Assembly: GCF_024622505.1 (NCBI RefSeq)
Contig: NZ_JANKAS010000014.1
Coordinates: 1 to 64,000 of the forward strand
Direction: 5' to 3'
From: Irregularibacter muris
GTDB taxonomy: Bacteria; Bacillota; Clostridia; Eubacteriales; Garciellaceae
Length of the DNA stretch: 64,000 nucleotides
A model generated the notes under the pieces. That model saw only the letters and a program-made list of their open reading frames with translations, was not told where the DNA came from and ran no database searches. Made by a program: the position numbers and the translations under genes. Below, piece by piece: positions 17,860 to 26,302 of this stretch (position 1 is its first letter; each line of letters opens with the position of its first letter).

Positions 17860-17933
17860 ATGTTGAATAATAGAATTGTGGATATTGTGGTAAATCGGGA
17901 GGTGTATACAGAATAATTGAGTATAAACCTCCC
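17860..17933 (+). other. Short leader frame ending in a hairpin before rsgA
   Basis: A 19-codon frame at 17860-17916 starts with ATG behind GGAAGGAG and encodes MLNNRIVDIVVNREVYTE. Its last codons lie in the left arm of a hairpin: GGGAGGTGTATAC (17897-17909) pairs with GTATAAACCTCCC (17921-17933). No T run follows. Ribosomes translating the leader would unfold the hairpin, so it could tune expression of rsgA 40 bases on. The rest of the gap 17655-17973 shows nothing clear. Confidence 0.35.
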
Positions 17934-17973
17934 AAAGGGCATAATATAATATGAAACTTTAGGAGGAAGAAAA

Positions 17974-19083
17974 TTGAGTAAAATAAATATGGAAAATATC
18001 GGACTTAGCCAAAGATTTATAAATGAGTCTACTTTATATGAGGGACTTTATATTGGGAGAGTAATTTCTCAATACAAAAGCTTATACAAGGTTATAACAG
18101 AAAATGGGGAATTAAATGCAGAGATTTCAGGGAAGTTTCGCTTTGATGTCAAAACAGTATCGGATTATCCTGGAGTAGGTGATTTCGTCATGATTGACCG
18201 AAATGACGATAGAGGGGGAAATGCGATTATTCATCATGTTCTTACAAGAAAAAGTGTTTTTGTCAGAAAAGCGGCGGGGACATCTAATGATGAACAAGTT
18301 GTCGCCTCCAATATTGATACGGTTTTTATCTGTATGTCCCTTAACCATGATTTTAATATCCGTAGAATGGAGCGTTACCTAGGGATTGCGTGGAACAGCG
18401 GGGCAAATCCTGTTATAGTACTTACTAAATCTGATTTATGTAATAATCTCTCTGAGAAATTGATAGAGTTGGATACCATTGCTATGGGAGTAGAGGTTAT
18501 TGTCACCTCAAGTATGAATGAGGAGGATTATTCTCCTATTAAAAGCTATATTGGCAGAGGGAAAACCATTGCATTTATAGGTTCCTCAGGTGTTGGAAAA
18601 TCTACCTTGATCAATAGGCTCATGGGAGAACATATTATTGAAACAAATGAAATAAGAAAGGATGACAAGGGCAAGCATACTACCACTAGACGGGAGATGT
18701 TTATTCTTCCAGATAACGGCGTCGTTATTGATACGCCTGGAATGAGAGAGGTTGCAATTGAAAATGCGGATTTATCAAAAGCCTTTGCTGATATTGATGA
18801 ATTATCAAGGAAATGCAAATTTAGCGATTGTAGCCATACTAATGAGCCAAACTGTGCAGTACAAGAGGCTATGAGTTCTGGTTTGTTGTCAAAGGACAGA
18901 TTTGAAAGCTATTTAAAACTAAAAAAAGAAATGAAGTATGAGGGCCTGAATTCCAGACAAATTGAAAATCAAAAACTAAATGAAATGTTCAAAGATGTAG
19001 GCGGGATGAAGAGTGGGCGTAAGGTCATAAAAGAAAAAGCCAAATTGAAGCATAAAACCTTTGACCGGAAGAGGACTTTTTAG
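17974..19083 (+). CDS. rsgA: Ribosome small-subunit GTPase RsgA
   Basis: A 369-residue circularly permuted GTPase that helps mature the 30S subunit. An N-terminal OB fold (residues 25-110) is followed by G4 VLTKSDL (near 150), then G1 GSSGVGKST (near 203), the HTTTRR switch (near 235), G3 DTPGM, and the zinc-binding Cys/His cluster CKFSDCSHTNEPNC near 290. The permuted G4-G1-G3 order is diagnostic. The start is a TTG at 17974 behind AGGAGGAAG. It is somewhat longer than usual at both ends. It is not linked to a PrkC/PrpC cluster here. Confidence 0.92.
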   Translation: MSKINMENIGLSQRFINESTLYEGLYIGRVISQYKSLYKVITENGELNAEISGKFRFDVKTVSDYPGVGDFVMIDRNDDRGGNAIIHHVLTRKSVFVRKAAGTSNDEQVVASNIDTVFICMSLNHDFNIRRMERYLGIAWNSGANPVIVLTKSDLCNNLSEKLIELDTIAMGVEVIVTSSMNEEDYSPIKSYIGRGKTIAFIGSSGVGKSTLINRLMGEHIIETNEIRKDDKGKHTTTRREMFILPDNGVVIDTPGMREVAIENADLSKAFADIDELSRKCKFSDCSHTNEPNCAVQEAMSSGLLSKDRFESYLKLKKEMKYEGLNSRQIENQKLNEMFKDVGGMKSGRKVIKEKAKLKHKTFDRKRTF

Positions 19084-19176
19084 TAAAAGTAAAAGAATTT
19101 GTTCAATCCAGGAAAATAAGGGTTAAAATGCATCCTGAGTTTAAATTCAATATAGTAGAAATAGAGGAGGTAATTC

Positions 19177-19671
19177 ATGTTCAAAGAGAAAATTATTGAG
19201 GAAATGAAAGAGGTTTTTAAAGAAATTCCCTTTGGCATAGAGCATACTCTCAAGGTTTTGCAAAATGCAGAAGATATAATGAAAGAGGAAAATATCCCAG
19301 AGGAAGAAAAAGAATTAATTCGTATTGTTGCTATACTCCATGATATTGGTGCGGTTGAAGCACAAAAAAAGTATGGCTCAATTGATGGTGTTTATCAGGA
19401 GAAAGCAGGCCCTAAAGTGGCACGGGAGATACTTCATAAGGTGGGGTATCATAAAAACATAGATCGAATATGTTATATTATTGGCAACCATCATACTCCT
19501 TCTAAAATTGATGGTCTTGATTTTCAAATACAATGGGAAGCAGATTTGCTTGAAAACTTGACGGCTATGGATAAACAAAAGGATCAGCAGAAAATAAAAA
19601 AATGTATAGAAGATAATTTTAAAACAGTTGCAGGAAAAAGGATTGCTTACGATGGTTTTATTTTGGATTAG
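19177..19671 (+). CDS. HD-domain phosphohydrolase-like protein
   Basis: A 164-residue soluble protein with the metal-binding HD pattern: H at residue 23 (IEHTLKVL), HDIGA near 60 and NHHTPSKIDG near 109. Such small HD proteins hydrolyse nucleotides or other phosphoesters; the substrate is not evident. GAGGAGG precedes the ATG at 19177. It follows rsgA after 93 bases without a terminator, so the two may be cotranscribed. Confidence 0.8.
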   Translation: MFKEKIIEEMKEVFKEIPFGIEHTLKVLQNAEDIMKEENIPEEEKELIRIVAILHDIGAVEAQKKYGSIDGVYQEKAGPKVAREILHKVGYHKNIDRICYIIGNHHTPSKIDGLDFQIQWEADLLENLTAMDKQKDQQKIKKCIEDNFKTVAGKRIAYDGFILD

Positions 19672-19731
19672 AAAGGATGATATATCAGGAGAAAAATATG
19701 TCGTGGACTGCCCTTCTTTTTATGATAGGAA

Positions 19732-19909
19732 CAGCTGGATTAGTTAAATTCCGACTTGCTACGTTTGGGGTAAGAGTTTGTAAAATTTGCTTTCAGCAGC
19801 GTCAAAAACTCGCTTTGCTCAAACACTTGACTTAAAACGCTTCCAGCTACATTAACAAACTCTAAACCCTTACACTACGTCAAGTCTCCATTTAACTAAT
19901 CCAGCTGAC
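19732..19909 (+). repeat. Palindromic element, left copy
   Basis: This copy runs from CAGCTGG to CCAGCTGAC. Within it GAGTTTGT (19774-19781) pairs with ACAAACTC (19855-19862), and GTCAA pairs with TTGAC nearer the centre, so the single element is itself a long imperfect hairpin. It has the look of a MITE-like or REP-like element without a gene. Confidence 0.7.
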
Positions 19910-19917
19910 CTGCAAAC

Positions 19918-20032
19918 AGTGCGTTATAAAAAGGCTTGTCATCCTGAACGTTAACGAAGGATCTTAGACCCAAAAGACAAACATAAGATGCTTTGTTTCC
20001 TTCAGCATGACAGTCACTTTTTACGACGCACT
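19918..20032. repeat. Central palindrome of the TGTCATCCTGA type
   Basis: Arms 19918-19966 and 19984-20032 pair imperfectly. AGTGCGT...TAAAAAG...TGTCATCCTGAA faces TTCAGCATGACA...CTTTTTA...GACGCACT. Palindromes built on TGTCATCCTGA(G/A)CG...GAAGGATCT recur in many bacterial genomes; that is recalled knowledge, not a search result. Confidence 0.65.
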
Positions 20033-20040
20033 ATTTATGT

Positions 20041-20227
20041 GTCAGCTGGGGGAGTTAAATGGAGATTTTGCTTTGTGAAGAGACTTAGAGTTTGTTAATG
20101 AAGCTATATAGGGGCTTTAAGTCAAGTGTCTGAGCGTAGCGAGTTTTTGACGCTACCTATATAGCGAATTTACAAACTCTTGGGCTCAAACATGAGCAAA
20201 TCGGAATTTAACTCCCCCAGCGGCTGA
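20041..20227 (-). repeat. Palindromic element, right copy (inverted)
   Basis: This is the reverse complement of the left copy over nearly its full length. It has cleaner self-symmetry: GGGGGAGTTAAAT (20049-20060 region) faces ATTTAACTCCCCC (20207-20219 region), and CTATATAGGGG faces CCTATATAG. Terminal symmetry of this kind is what a MITE-like mobile element would show. Confidence 0.7.
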
Positions 20228-20375
20228 GATTAATGGATAGGGGCATGCTTACGACGTATTTTTCTTATTATATGCAGGAAAGATTGATAACACAAAGTAG
20301 AGGATGATCATGAAAGTACGTATCAAAAAAGAAAAGGATAAAAGAATTGTCAGTTGGAGAATAGGAACTAATTTT

Positions 20376-20418
20376 ATAGGGAAAGGAGTCATTATTGATT
20401 AATGGCTCCTTTCCCTAT
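20376..20418. terminator. Hairpin facing the end of the ABC permease gene
   Basis: Eighteen-base arms (20376-20393 and 20401-20418) with one G-T mismatch form a stable stem. The T tracts are poor on both sides, so termination of the minus-strand operon is likely but not certain. Confidence 0.55.
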
Positions 20419-20461
20419 GTGTACCATAGAGAAGAACTTGGTGGTAAAGAATCATAATGAA

Positions 20462-21181
20462 TTAGTGGCTATGTTTTAATGATTTTATTTTGGCTATGGC
20501 GATGGCCATTGAAGTCAGTATTGTTATAAATAATAAAACAACAATTTGTAGATTTATTTTTTCCGTAACTAAGAGTTCATATCCCCATGAGGCAGGAAAA
20601 ATCATACCAATGTATTGCATTGCCTTAGGAAGCATATCGCTAGGGAACATAATTCCCGACAGCATAACCGATGGTAAGAATACCAATTGAGAAAACATAG
20701 TAAGCTTTGATGCATTTTTTATAAAAAGTCCCAGTAATGTGCCGATACAAAGACTTGCGGAGATAAACAGGGATAAAAAGCCGAAATATAATAAAGTATT
20801 TTGGGGCAATTCAGCTTGAAATACGAGGGGTGCTGTAAGATATATAACCATGCTCATCATCATTAGGTGAATAAAAGCGGAGATATAATTGCTTACTGTA
20901 GCGACCCAAAGAGGAATACCGCCCACCCTATAGGATTTTTTAATATCGCTGGCATAAATCTCAACAAGGGGATGGGGGGTGCCAATCATTGCCCCCATTG
21001 TTACTCCAAATACAGTCATGGATTGTATTAGGGTTTTATGGGCATCTGGTATGATTGATGTAAAAATATTTCCCATGAAAAAGAAGAATAATAGGGGGAC
21101 AAGATAGTATGTGACTACAATGTCTTTGTTCCTGAAATCCAGCTTCCACTGAAGCATTGCATGATATAAAAAAGCATTCAT
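20462..21181 (-). CDS. ABC-2 type transporter permease
   Basis: A 239-residue protein with six hydrophobic helices typical of ABC2 membrane subunits (residues 20-45, 55-75, 100-125, 130-155, 165-185, 210-232). SVMLSGIMFPSDMLPKAMQYIGMIFPASW near 170-200 is the usual signature before the last helix. The start overlaps the stop of the ATPase gene by four bases (ATGA type), so the two are translationally coupled. It probably exports a drug, peptide or lipid-like compound. Confidence 0.85.
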   Translation of the reverse strand: MNAFLYHAMLQWKLDFRNKDIVVTYYLVPLLFFFFMGNIFTSIIPDAHKTLIQSMTVFGVTMGAMIGTPHPLVEIYASDIKKSYRVGGIPLWVATVSNYISAFIHLMMMSMVIYLTAPLVFQAELPQNTLLYFGFLSLFISASLCIGTLLGLFIKNASKLTMFSQLVFLPSVMLSGIMFPSDMLPKAMQYIGMIFPASWGYELLVTEKINLQIVVLLFITILTSMAIAIAKIKSLKHSH

Positions 21182-22041
21182 TCTTTAACCCTCCTTGCAA
21201 TATCCATAAACCGTTTTTCTAGATTATCCTGTTGTGTTTTAATATCTAAAATGGATACCGATTGAGCGATGGCAAGCTGTGAAATCTCCACTAAACAATC
21301 GGCAAGATTTTCTGTTTTAAATAAGGAGTAATTTTCTTGTGTCCCCATATAAGTACAACTATTGAGTTTTTCAATCACAATATCTGATGAAAAACTAACC
21401 TGTAGTAGATTTATTCTGTGTTTGCTTAAAATCAACTCCTGGGTTGTGCCAATAAAGGCAATTTCGCCATCCTTGAGTATGGCAATACCATCACAGAGTT
21501 GCTCTACTTCCGTCATATCATGACTTGCCAGTAAAATGGTTTTGCCCTGGTCTTTTAGACAGTTTATTTCTTCATGGAGTTGGACTCTAGCCTCTACATC
21601 AAGTCCCGCTGTTGGCTCATCAAGGAAAAGAATATCAGGATTTCCAATCATAGAAAGGGCTAGGTGCAATCGACGTTTTTGTCCCGTTGACAACTCTTTG
21701 TATTGTTTGTTTTTTAGTTGGTCAATACCCAGTCTGTTTAAATATTCGGCATCCACCTTACAGCCATTCCACTTTGAAAAAAGTCGAATAGCTTCTATAA
21801 CCTTGATATTTCCTTGTAATGAGGAGGATTGAAGCTGAACACCTATCTTTCCCTTTATTTGTATTTCTCCTTCATCGTAGCACCGTATGCCTTCCAATAT
21901 TTCAAGTGTTGTTGTTTTTCCTGCCCCGTTTACGCCAAGTAAAGCAAAGCTCTCTCCTTGATTGACTGAAAAAGATATGCCCTTGAGTACGGTATTTGTA
22001 CCATAGCTTTTTTGAAGATTTTTTACAGTGATCGCTTTCAT
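21178..22041 (-). CDS. ABC transporter ATP-binding protein
   Basis: A 287-residue ATPase. Walker A is GVNGAGKTT (near residue 37), the signature is LSTGQKRRLHLALS (near 130), Walker B is ILFLDEPTAGLD and the H-loop is LLASHDMTEVEQL. The C-terminal 80 residues follow the DrrA/CcmA export group. The ATG at 22041 follows ATGGAGGAGTAA, the end of the MerR gene, giving a tight MerR-ATPase-permease operon. A longer frame reaching 22116 would lie inside the MerR gene and has no site. Confidence 0.9.
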   Translation of the reverse strand: MKAITVKNLQKSYGTNTVLKGISFSVNQGESFALLGVNGAGKTTTLEILEGIRCYDEGEIQIKGKIGVQLQSSSLQGNIKVIEAIRLFSKWNGCKVDAEYLNRLGIDQLKNKQYKELSTGQKRRLHLALSMIGNPDILFLDEPTAGLDVEARVQLHEEINCLKDQGKTILLASHDMTEVEQLCDGIAILKDGEIAFIGTTQELILSKHRINLLQVSFSSDIVIEKLNSCTYMGTQENYSLFKTENLADCLVEISQLAIAQSVSILDIKTQQDNLEKRFMDIARRVKE

Positions 22042-22042
22042 T

Positions 22043-22843
22043 TTACTCCTCCATTTCTGGTGTGGAAATATCTTGTTGAGCGAAGTAGTAAGACAATGCC
22101 TGTTCAATATAATCATCTATCTCTTGCTGTTTTGCTGCCATTTCCTTATCCCAATGGGTCTTGTCGTTATTGAACTCCATGAGTTTTGGGATAAGGCTCA
22201 TATCCCCACCGGTAAACTTCATAATCATATCCCACCATTCACTGGCAAGTGCAATACTTTTTGCACTGTTGGGTGGCTCATTTTCTCTTTTGAGCTTCAC
22301 CCCTTTATCTAAAATATGTTGATAAGAGTCTGCAATTTCCAAACCTAATTCTGGTTGAGTGGTGAAGTGCTCCTTGATATGGTTTGAAATGGTGTCGTCA
22401 AATAGTTTCCACACCCAGTATTTCTTATTCCCTGATTTTAACAGCATTACAATATCAGCATATTTATCAAAATCAACCTGCTCAATTTTTAAAACCTCAT
22501 TATGCAAAGCTTTGATTGATTTTAATGCAGACTCCAATGAATGAATTTGCTGTTGCACCAATTCCCCTTGTCTTTCTAAGATATTTGCCACCTCTTCGGG
22601 GCTATCCAATTTAAAAAGCATATTTTTAATCTCCTTCAAAGAAAAACCAAGATATTTAAAGGAAAGAATCTGGTGTAGCTTTACAATATCTTTTTTAGAA
22701 TAGAGCCTTCGACCACCTTCACTGGTAGAAGAAGGCTTTAACAATCCTTCTTTATCATAATATTGCAGGGTACGCACTGTAATATCCATTGCTTTTGCAA
22801 GTTCACCTACGGTAAACAAATCTTTTTTCTTTGAGGAAATCAT
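22043..22843 (-). CDS. MerR-family regulator of the ABC exporter
   Basis: A 266-residue protein with the MerR winged helix at residues 10-78 (FTVGELAKAMDITVRTLQYYDKEGLLKP), a coiled coil (about 78-115), and a helical TipAS-like ligand-binding domain to the end (ELGLEIADSYQHILDKGVKL...). It probably activates its own operon in response to an exported compound. I chose the ATG at 22843 behind GGAGGTGG; the upstream ATG at 22858 would use this site as codons. It resembles the MerR gene at 5372 and the 5' scrap at 4349. Confidence 0.87.
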   Translation of the reverse strand: MISSKKKDLFTVGELAKAMDITVRTLQYYDKEGLLKPSSTSEGGRRLYSKKDIVKLHQILSFKYLGFSLKEIKNMLFKLDSPEEVANILERQGELVQQQIHSLESALKSIKALHNEVLKIEQVDFDKYADIVMLLKSGNKKYWVWKLFDDTISNHIKEHFTTQPELGLEIADSYQHILDKGVKLKRENEPPNSAKSIALASEWWDMIMKFTGGDMSLIPKLMEFNNDKTHWDKEMAAKQQEIDDYIEQALSYYFAQQDISTPEMEE

Positions 22844-22862
22844 TTCCACCACCTCCAACTAT

Positions 22863-22893
22863 AGTATAGTATATTACGTAACGTCATAAACAA
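22863..22893 (-). promoter_or_regulatory. MerR-type promoter with 19-base spacer
   Basis: On the minus strand TTGTTT (22893-22888), a 19-base spacer ATGACGTTACGTAATATAC, then TATACT (22868-22863). The dyad ACGTTACGT matches the one in the hslO-merR promoter at 4485. The long spacer is expected where a MerR protein untwists the DNA. Confidence 0.75.
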
Positions 22894-23094
22894 GTATTTT
22901 TTAAAAAAATATAAAATTTCGGTAATTCTACAACAACTACTTAAATATTCATAAAAAATTAAGTCTCAATTAAGAGCAGATAGGTAACAATGCTTAGATG
23001 GATATGCAAATAGAAGGCATCAGGTCTCTAAATAAAATTTAATTATAGTATTTAAGTACCTAATATAGATTTGTATTGTAGGAGGATTGAGAAG

Positions 23095-23171
23095 ATGACA
23101 GTACCTAAAATAAAGGGATAATTGTAAGTCTTTTGATTGGGATAGGGCTTGAGCACATAACAAAATTGTGA
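23095..23171 (+). pseudogene. Start of a broken membrane-protein gene
   Basis: GTAGGAGG (23079-23086) precedes an ATG at 23095 that reads MTVPKIKG and stops at 23121. One frame over, IVSLLIGIGLEHITKL continues to a stop at 23169-23171. Together they look like the N-terminus of a membrane protein with a frameshift and the remainder deleted. No family can be named. The remainder of the gap 22894-23094 shows nothing clear. Confidence 0.3.
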
Positions 23172-23234
23172 AGAGTATAAAATAAGGGGGGAATAATAAA
23201 ATCTTTTATTATTCCCCCCTTATTTTATACTCTT
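23171..23234 (-). terminator. Perfect 31-base inverted repeat, terminator of the amidohydrolase operon
   Basis: Arms 23171-23201 and 23204-23234 are perfectly complementary with only two bases (TC) between them. The arm contains a GGGGGG/CCCCCC core flanked by A+T-rich sequence. The stop codon of the amidohydrolase gene (23227-23225) lies inside the arm, so the last codons are part of the stem. It should act in both directions. Confidence 0.8.
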
Positions 23235-24838
23235 GCAGGATCTCTATGATAGACAAATTCTCCATCTATCATAGTTTTCTCAACTTTAATGTTTTTTATC
23301 TTAGACGCTTCCACAGTAAATATGTCTGTATCCAATACAATTAAGTCAGCCACATAGCCTGGTTTTAATCTTCCTTTAAACTCCTCTTTAAACTCATTAA
23401 AGGCGCTACCCATTGTATAAATATCGATAACATCTTCAAGCTCCATTTTCTCATTGGGAAGGAAGCCATCTGTAGGGGTTCCATCTATTCTTTGTCTTGT
23501 TACCGCACAATAAATATTAGGGAAGGGGTTACAATCCTCTACGGGAGAATCTGTTCCAAAACTTAGTGGTGCTCCTAATTTATGCAAAGTATTACAGGCA
23601 TAAGAAGTACGAGCTAAATCTTTTCCAACCCGATCTTCAACAATTTGAATATCATAGTCTAAGAAAATAGGTTGGAACATAATAGGAATATTTAATTTAG
23701 CAATTCTCTGTAATTGATCCCTTCTAGTAATTTGACAGTGGACAATTCCGTGGCGAAGGGGATTAAGGCCATTGTTCATGGTCTTCTCATAGGCATTTAT
23801 AACGCTTTCTATAGCGCCATCTCCAATAGCGTGTGTGACTACTCTTATTCCATTTTCTGTTGCTAGATCACATAACTCCTGTAATTGCTCATCACTTAGG
23901 GCTGCCACACCTTTAACGCCAGAGGCATCTTTGTAGTCATCTAGCATTAGAGCAGTTCTAGCTCCTAAAGAACCGTCTTTAAATAACTTTAATGCACCTT
24001 TAGACAAGAATTTCTCATCATATTGTCCTGTTTTGTGTTCTGTTTGTAAGTAAGCTTTGAAATCATTTATATCTTGAAAATTAAATTGGTGACTGTATCT
24101 TAATTTGGTTTTTTTGTTATCATAAATATTATGAATGATTCTAAACATAGTTTCAAAGTGGCTATTCATTATGTCACATGATTGTACAGAGGTTATTCCA
24201 ACACTTAAAGCATAGTGAGCAGCTTTTAAAAACTCTTCCTCCCTATCATTATCATTTTTTTCAGAAAGAAGGGATTGGATTAGGCCAATAGCATTTTCGT
24301 TAAATATACCATTTGGCTTTCCATCACTTCCAAGTTCAATAGTACCACCGTCTACAGTCGTCTTTTCGTCTACGCCTACGATTTCTAAGGCCTTACTATT
24401 TCCAACTGAAACGTGACCACATACTCGATTAAATACAATGGGAATTTCTGTAGATATTTTATCTAAATCAAATTTATTTAATAGACGTTTTTCACCAGAA
24501 GTGAAATAGTCTTGATTCCATCCCCTTCCATTTAAAACTGTTATTTCTGGGTTTTGGGCTATGAAATTTTTACCCAGCTGGATAATTCCATCTATTGATC
24601 GAGCAGATGTTAGATTACAGGAAGTCATAGCGTCGCCCACCGTGGTAATGTGTAAATGACTATCATTAAAGCCCGGCAAGACTGTTTTACCTTGAAGGTC
24701 TATAATATGATCCGCTTTATTTTGCAAGATTTCTTCATTACTACCCACTTGTTTAATAATACCATCTTCAATAAAAATTGCCTCTTGGAAGTTATTTTTC
24801 TCAATATAAATTTTAGCATTTTGTAAAATAGTTTTCAT
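23225..24838 (-). CDS. Amidohydrolase family protein, YtcJ-like
   Basis: A 537-residue metal-dependent hydrolase (Amidohydro_3). GFNDSHLHI (residues 55-63) gives the metal-binding HxH; KLFKDGSLGARTALM (near 288) carries the carboxylated-lysine-region pattern; THAIGDGAIESV (near 337), HGIVHCQ and SFGTDSPVEDCNPF (near 440) supply the remaining ligands. Family members act on N-substituted amides such as formamides; the natural substrate is unknown. It lies 11 bases behind the permease gene and shares its lysine riboswitch, so the substrate could be a lysine derivative (inference). Confidence 0.85.
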   Translation of the reverse strand: MKTILQNAKIYIEKNNFQEAIFIEDGIIKQVGSNEEILQNKADHIIDLQGKTVLPGFNDSHLHITTVGDAMTSCNLTSARSIDGIIQLGKNFIAQNPEITVLNGRGWNQDYFTSGEKRLLNKFDLDKISTEIPIVFNRVCGHVSVGNSKALEIVGVDEKTTVDGGTIELGSDGKPNGIFNENAIGLIQSLLSEKNDNDREEEFLKAAHYALSVGITSVQSCDIMNSHFETMFRIIHNIYDNKKTKLRYSHQFNFQDINDFKAYLQTEHKTGQYDEKFLSKGALKLFKDGSLGARTALMLDDYKDASGVKGVAALSDEQLQELCDLATENGIRVVTHAIGDGAIESVINAYEKTMNNGLNPLRHGIVHCQITRRDQLQRIAKLNIPIMFQPIFLDYDIQIVEDRVGKDLARTSYACNTLHKLGAPLSFGTDSPVEDCNPFPNIYCAVTRQRIDGTPTDGFLPNEKMELEDVIDIYTMGSAFNEFKEEFKGRLKPGYVADLIVLDTDIFTVEASKIKNIKVEKTMIDGEFVYHRDPARV

Positions 24839-24849
24839 AAAATCATCTC

Positions 24850-26265
24850 CTATAAGATTTGTCTAGCTTTATTTCTTTTCCCAAAATAAATATAAAACAA
24901 TGAACCAATGGCAGGAACAGATAATCCAATAAGTGAAGTTTGTGGGTCTTCCATAAAGGTATTCATCATTAATCCTATAAATATTAGGGTTGTTAAAATA
25001 ACAGTAATAGGATATCCAATTACTTTATAAGGTCTTTCTGCCCCTGGGAATTTTTTTCTATAAATCATAACAGCATATACTCCCAAAGTATTAAATAACA
25101 TGCCGGAAAATACAACTAAAGAAGTTAACTGATCTAAATTTCTTAATAGAACCAAGGCGATAGAGAGTATGCATTGAACAATTAATGGAGCATAAGGCAC
25201 TTTATGTACAGGATGTAATTTTTTAAAGCTGTCAAAGAAATGACCTTCTTGGCTCATTGCATAATACATTCTTGGGAAAGCTAGGATGCAGCCATTTAAA
25301 GATCCAAACATAGCAATCACCATTCCTATTATCACTAGTGTACTACCGGATCTACCTAATAATCTTTCCGCTGCATAAGTTCCTAAGTAGTATTCATTGT
25401 TTGCGATTAAGCTTTCAATTTCAGCAAAGGGGAGAACTCTATATATAGAATAGTTAAATAATGTATATAATGCGGTTATAGAAACTATAGAAATAATAAT
25501 AGCGAGGGGTAGATTTCTCTTGGGATTTTTTACTTCCTCAGCTACAGTGTTTAAATTAGTCCATCCTTCGTAAGCCCATAAACTTGCAACTACTGCAAAG
25601 GCGATCATACTTATAATGCCGCCAAAGCTTGTAGAACCAGTCTTTGGAGTAAAGCTTAAATCGGGAGATACCCTACCCAACAAAAGTCCTAAAACCATGA
25701 TGATGCCTATAGGTATAAGCTTTGCGATCATAGATAGGTTTTGTAGTTTAGAACCAAATTTAACGCCATAATAATTGACAATAGTCAATCCTATAATCAA
25801 ACCTATAGCAATAATTTTAATAGTCCACTCTCCCATAGGGATAAGGCCAGTTAAGGCACTAGGAAGAGCAATGGCTAAAGCGGCAATAGAACCAGGACCA
25901 CCTATTAGCCAGCTGTTAAATCCACCTAGAAAGCCAATTATAGGTGAATATGCTTTGCTTAAATATACGGTAAGTCCACCGGCACTAGGATCGGAGGCCC
26001 CTAGTTCTGCATAGCAAATGCCTCCTAATAAAGAAACTATTCCTCCAATAATCCAGCTTAGTAATGCTAATCCTAAGCTCATACGGGTTCTTACTAATAC
26101 ATAGGAACCTAAGTAGAATATTCCTGATCCTACCATTATTCCACCTAGAATACTAACTCCGCCAAATAGACTAATTTCTTTTTTAAAACTAGAATCTCTA
26201 GAATGTGATGCTTTAGCGGATTGATTTGTGTTGGTGAATGGATCTACTCTGTTCGCGATACTCAT
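24850..26265 (-). CDS. APC-family amino-acid permease, probably lysine-linked
   Basis: A 471-residue protein with 12 predicted membrane helices. The first contains GGVSILGGIMVGSGIFYLG, the broken GSGIF helix of LAT/APC carriers that holds the amino-acid backbone. AYEGWTNLNTVAEEVKNPKRNLP (near 228) is the conserved helix-6 region. A lysine riboswitch lies directly upstream, so the cargo is probably lysine or a lysine precursor or derivative (strong inference from regulation). It is first in an operon with the amidohydrolase. RBS AAAGGGGAT precedes the ATG. Confidence 0.88.
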   Translation of the reverse strand: MSIANRVDPFTNTNQSAKASHSRDSSFKKEISLFGGVSILGGIMVGSGIFYLGSYVLVRTRMSLGLALLSWIIGGIVSLLGGICYAELGASDPSAGGLTVYLSKAYSPIIGFLGGFNSWLIGGPGSIAALAIALPSALTGLIPMGEWTIKIIAIGLIIGLTIVNYYGVKFGSKLQNLSMIAKLIPIGIIMVLGLLLGRVSPDLSFTPKTGSTSFGGIISMIAFAVVASLWAYEGWTNLNTVAEEVKNPKRNLPLAIIISIVSITALYTLFNYSIYRVLPFAEIESLIANNEYYLGTYAAERLLGRSGSTLVIIGMVIAMFGSLNGCILAFPRMYYAMSQEGHFFDSFKKLHPVHKVPYAPLIVQCILSIALVLLRNLDQLTSLVVFSGMLFNTLGVYAVMIYRKKFPGAERPYKVIGYPITVILTTLIFIGLMMNTFMEDPQTSLIGLSVPAIGSLFYIYFGKRNKARQIL

Positions 26266-26302
26266 TTGGTCTATCCCCTTTCATAAAATTCTAAATTTAA
26301 GT

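Larger units (their letters stand above)
19732..20227. repeat. Nested palindromic repeat block of about 500 bases
   Basis: Two copies of a roughly 180-base element lie in opposite orientation (19732-19909 and 20041-20227) around a smaller palindrome (19918-20032). The whole block is therefore one large imperfect inverted repeat without coding frames. Shared segments include GTTAAATTCCGA, GAGTTTGTAAA, GCGTCAAAAACTCGCT, CACTTGACTTAAA, CATTAACAAACTCTAA and CTCCATTTAACT. It fills most of the 790-base gap between the HD gene and the ABC operon. Confidence 0.85.

Noticed and set aside
19732-20227. CRISPR array or tRNA-like genes in the repeat block
   Set aside because: The repeats are inverted, long and only two in number, with no regular spacers and no cloverleaf.
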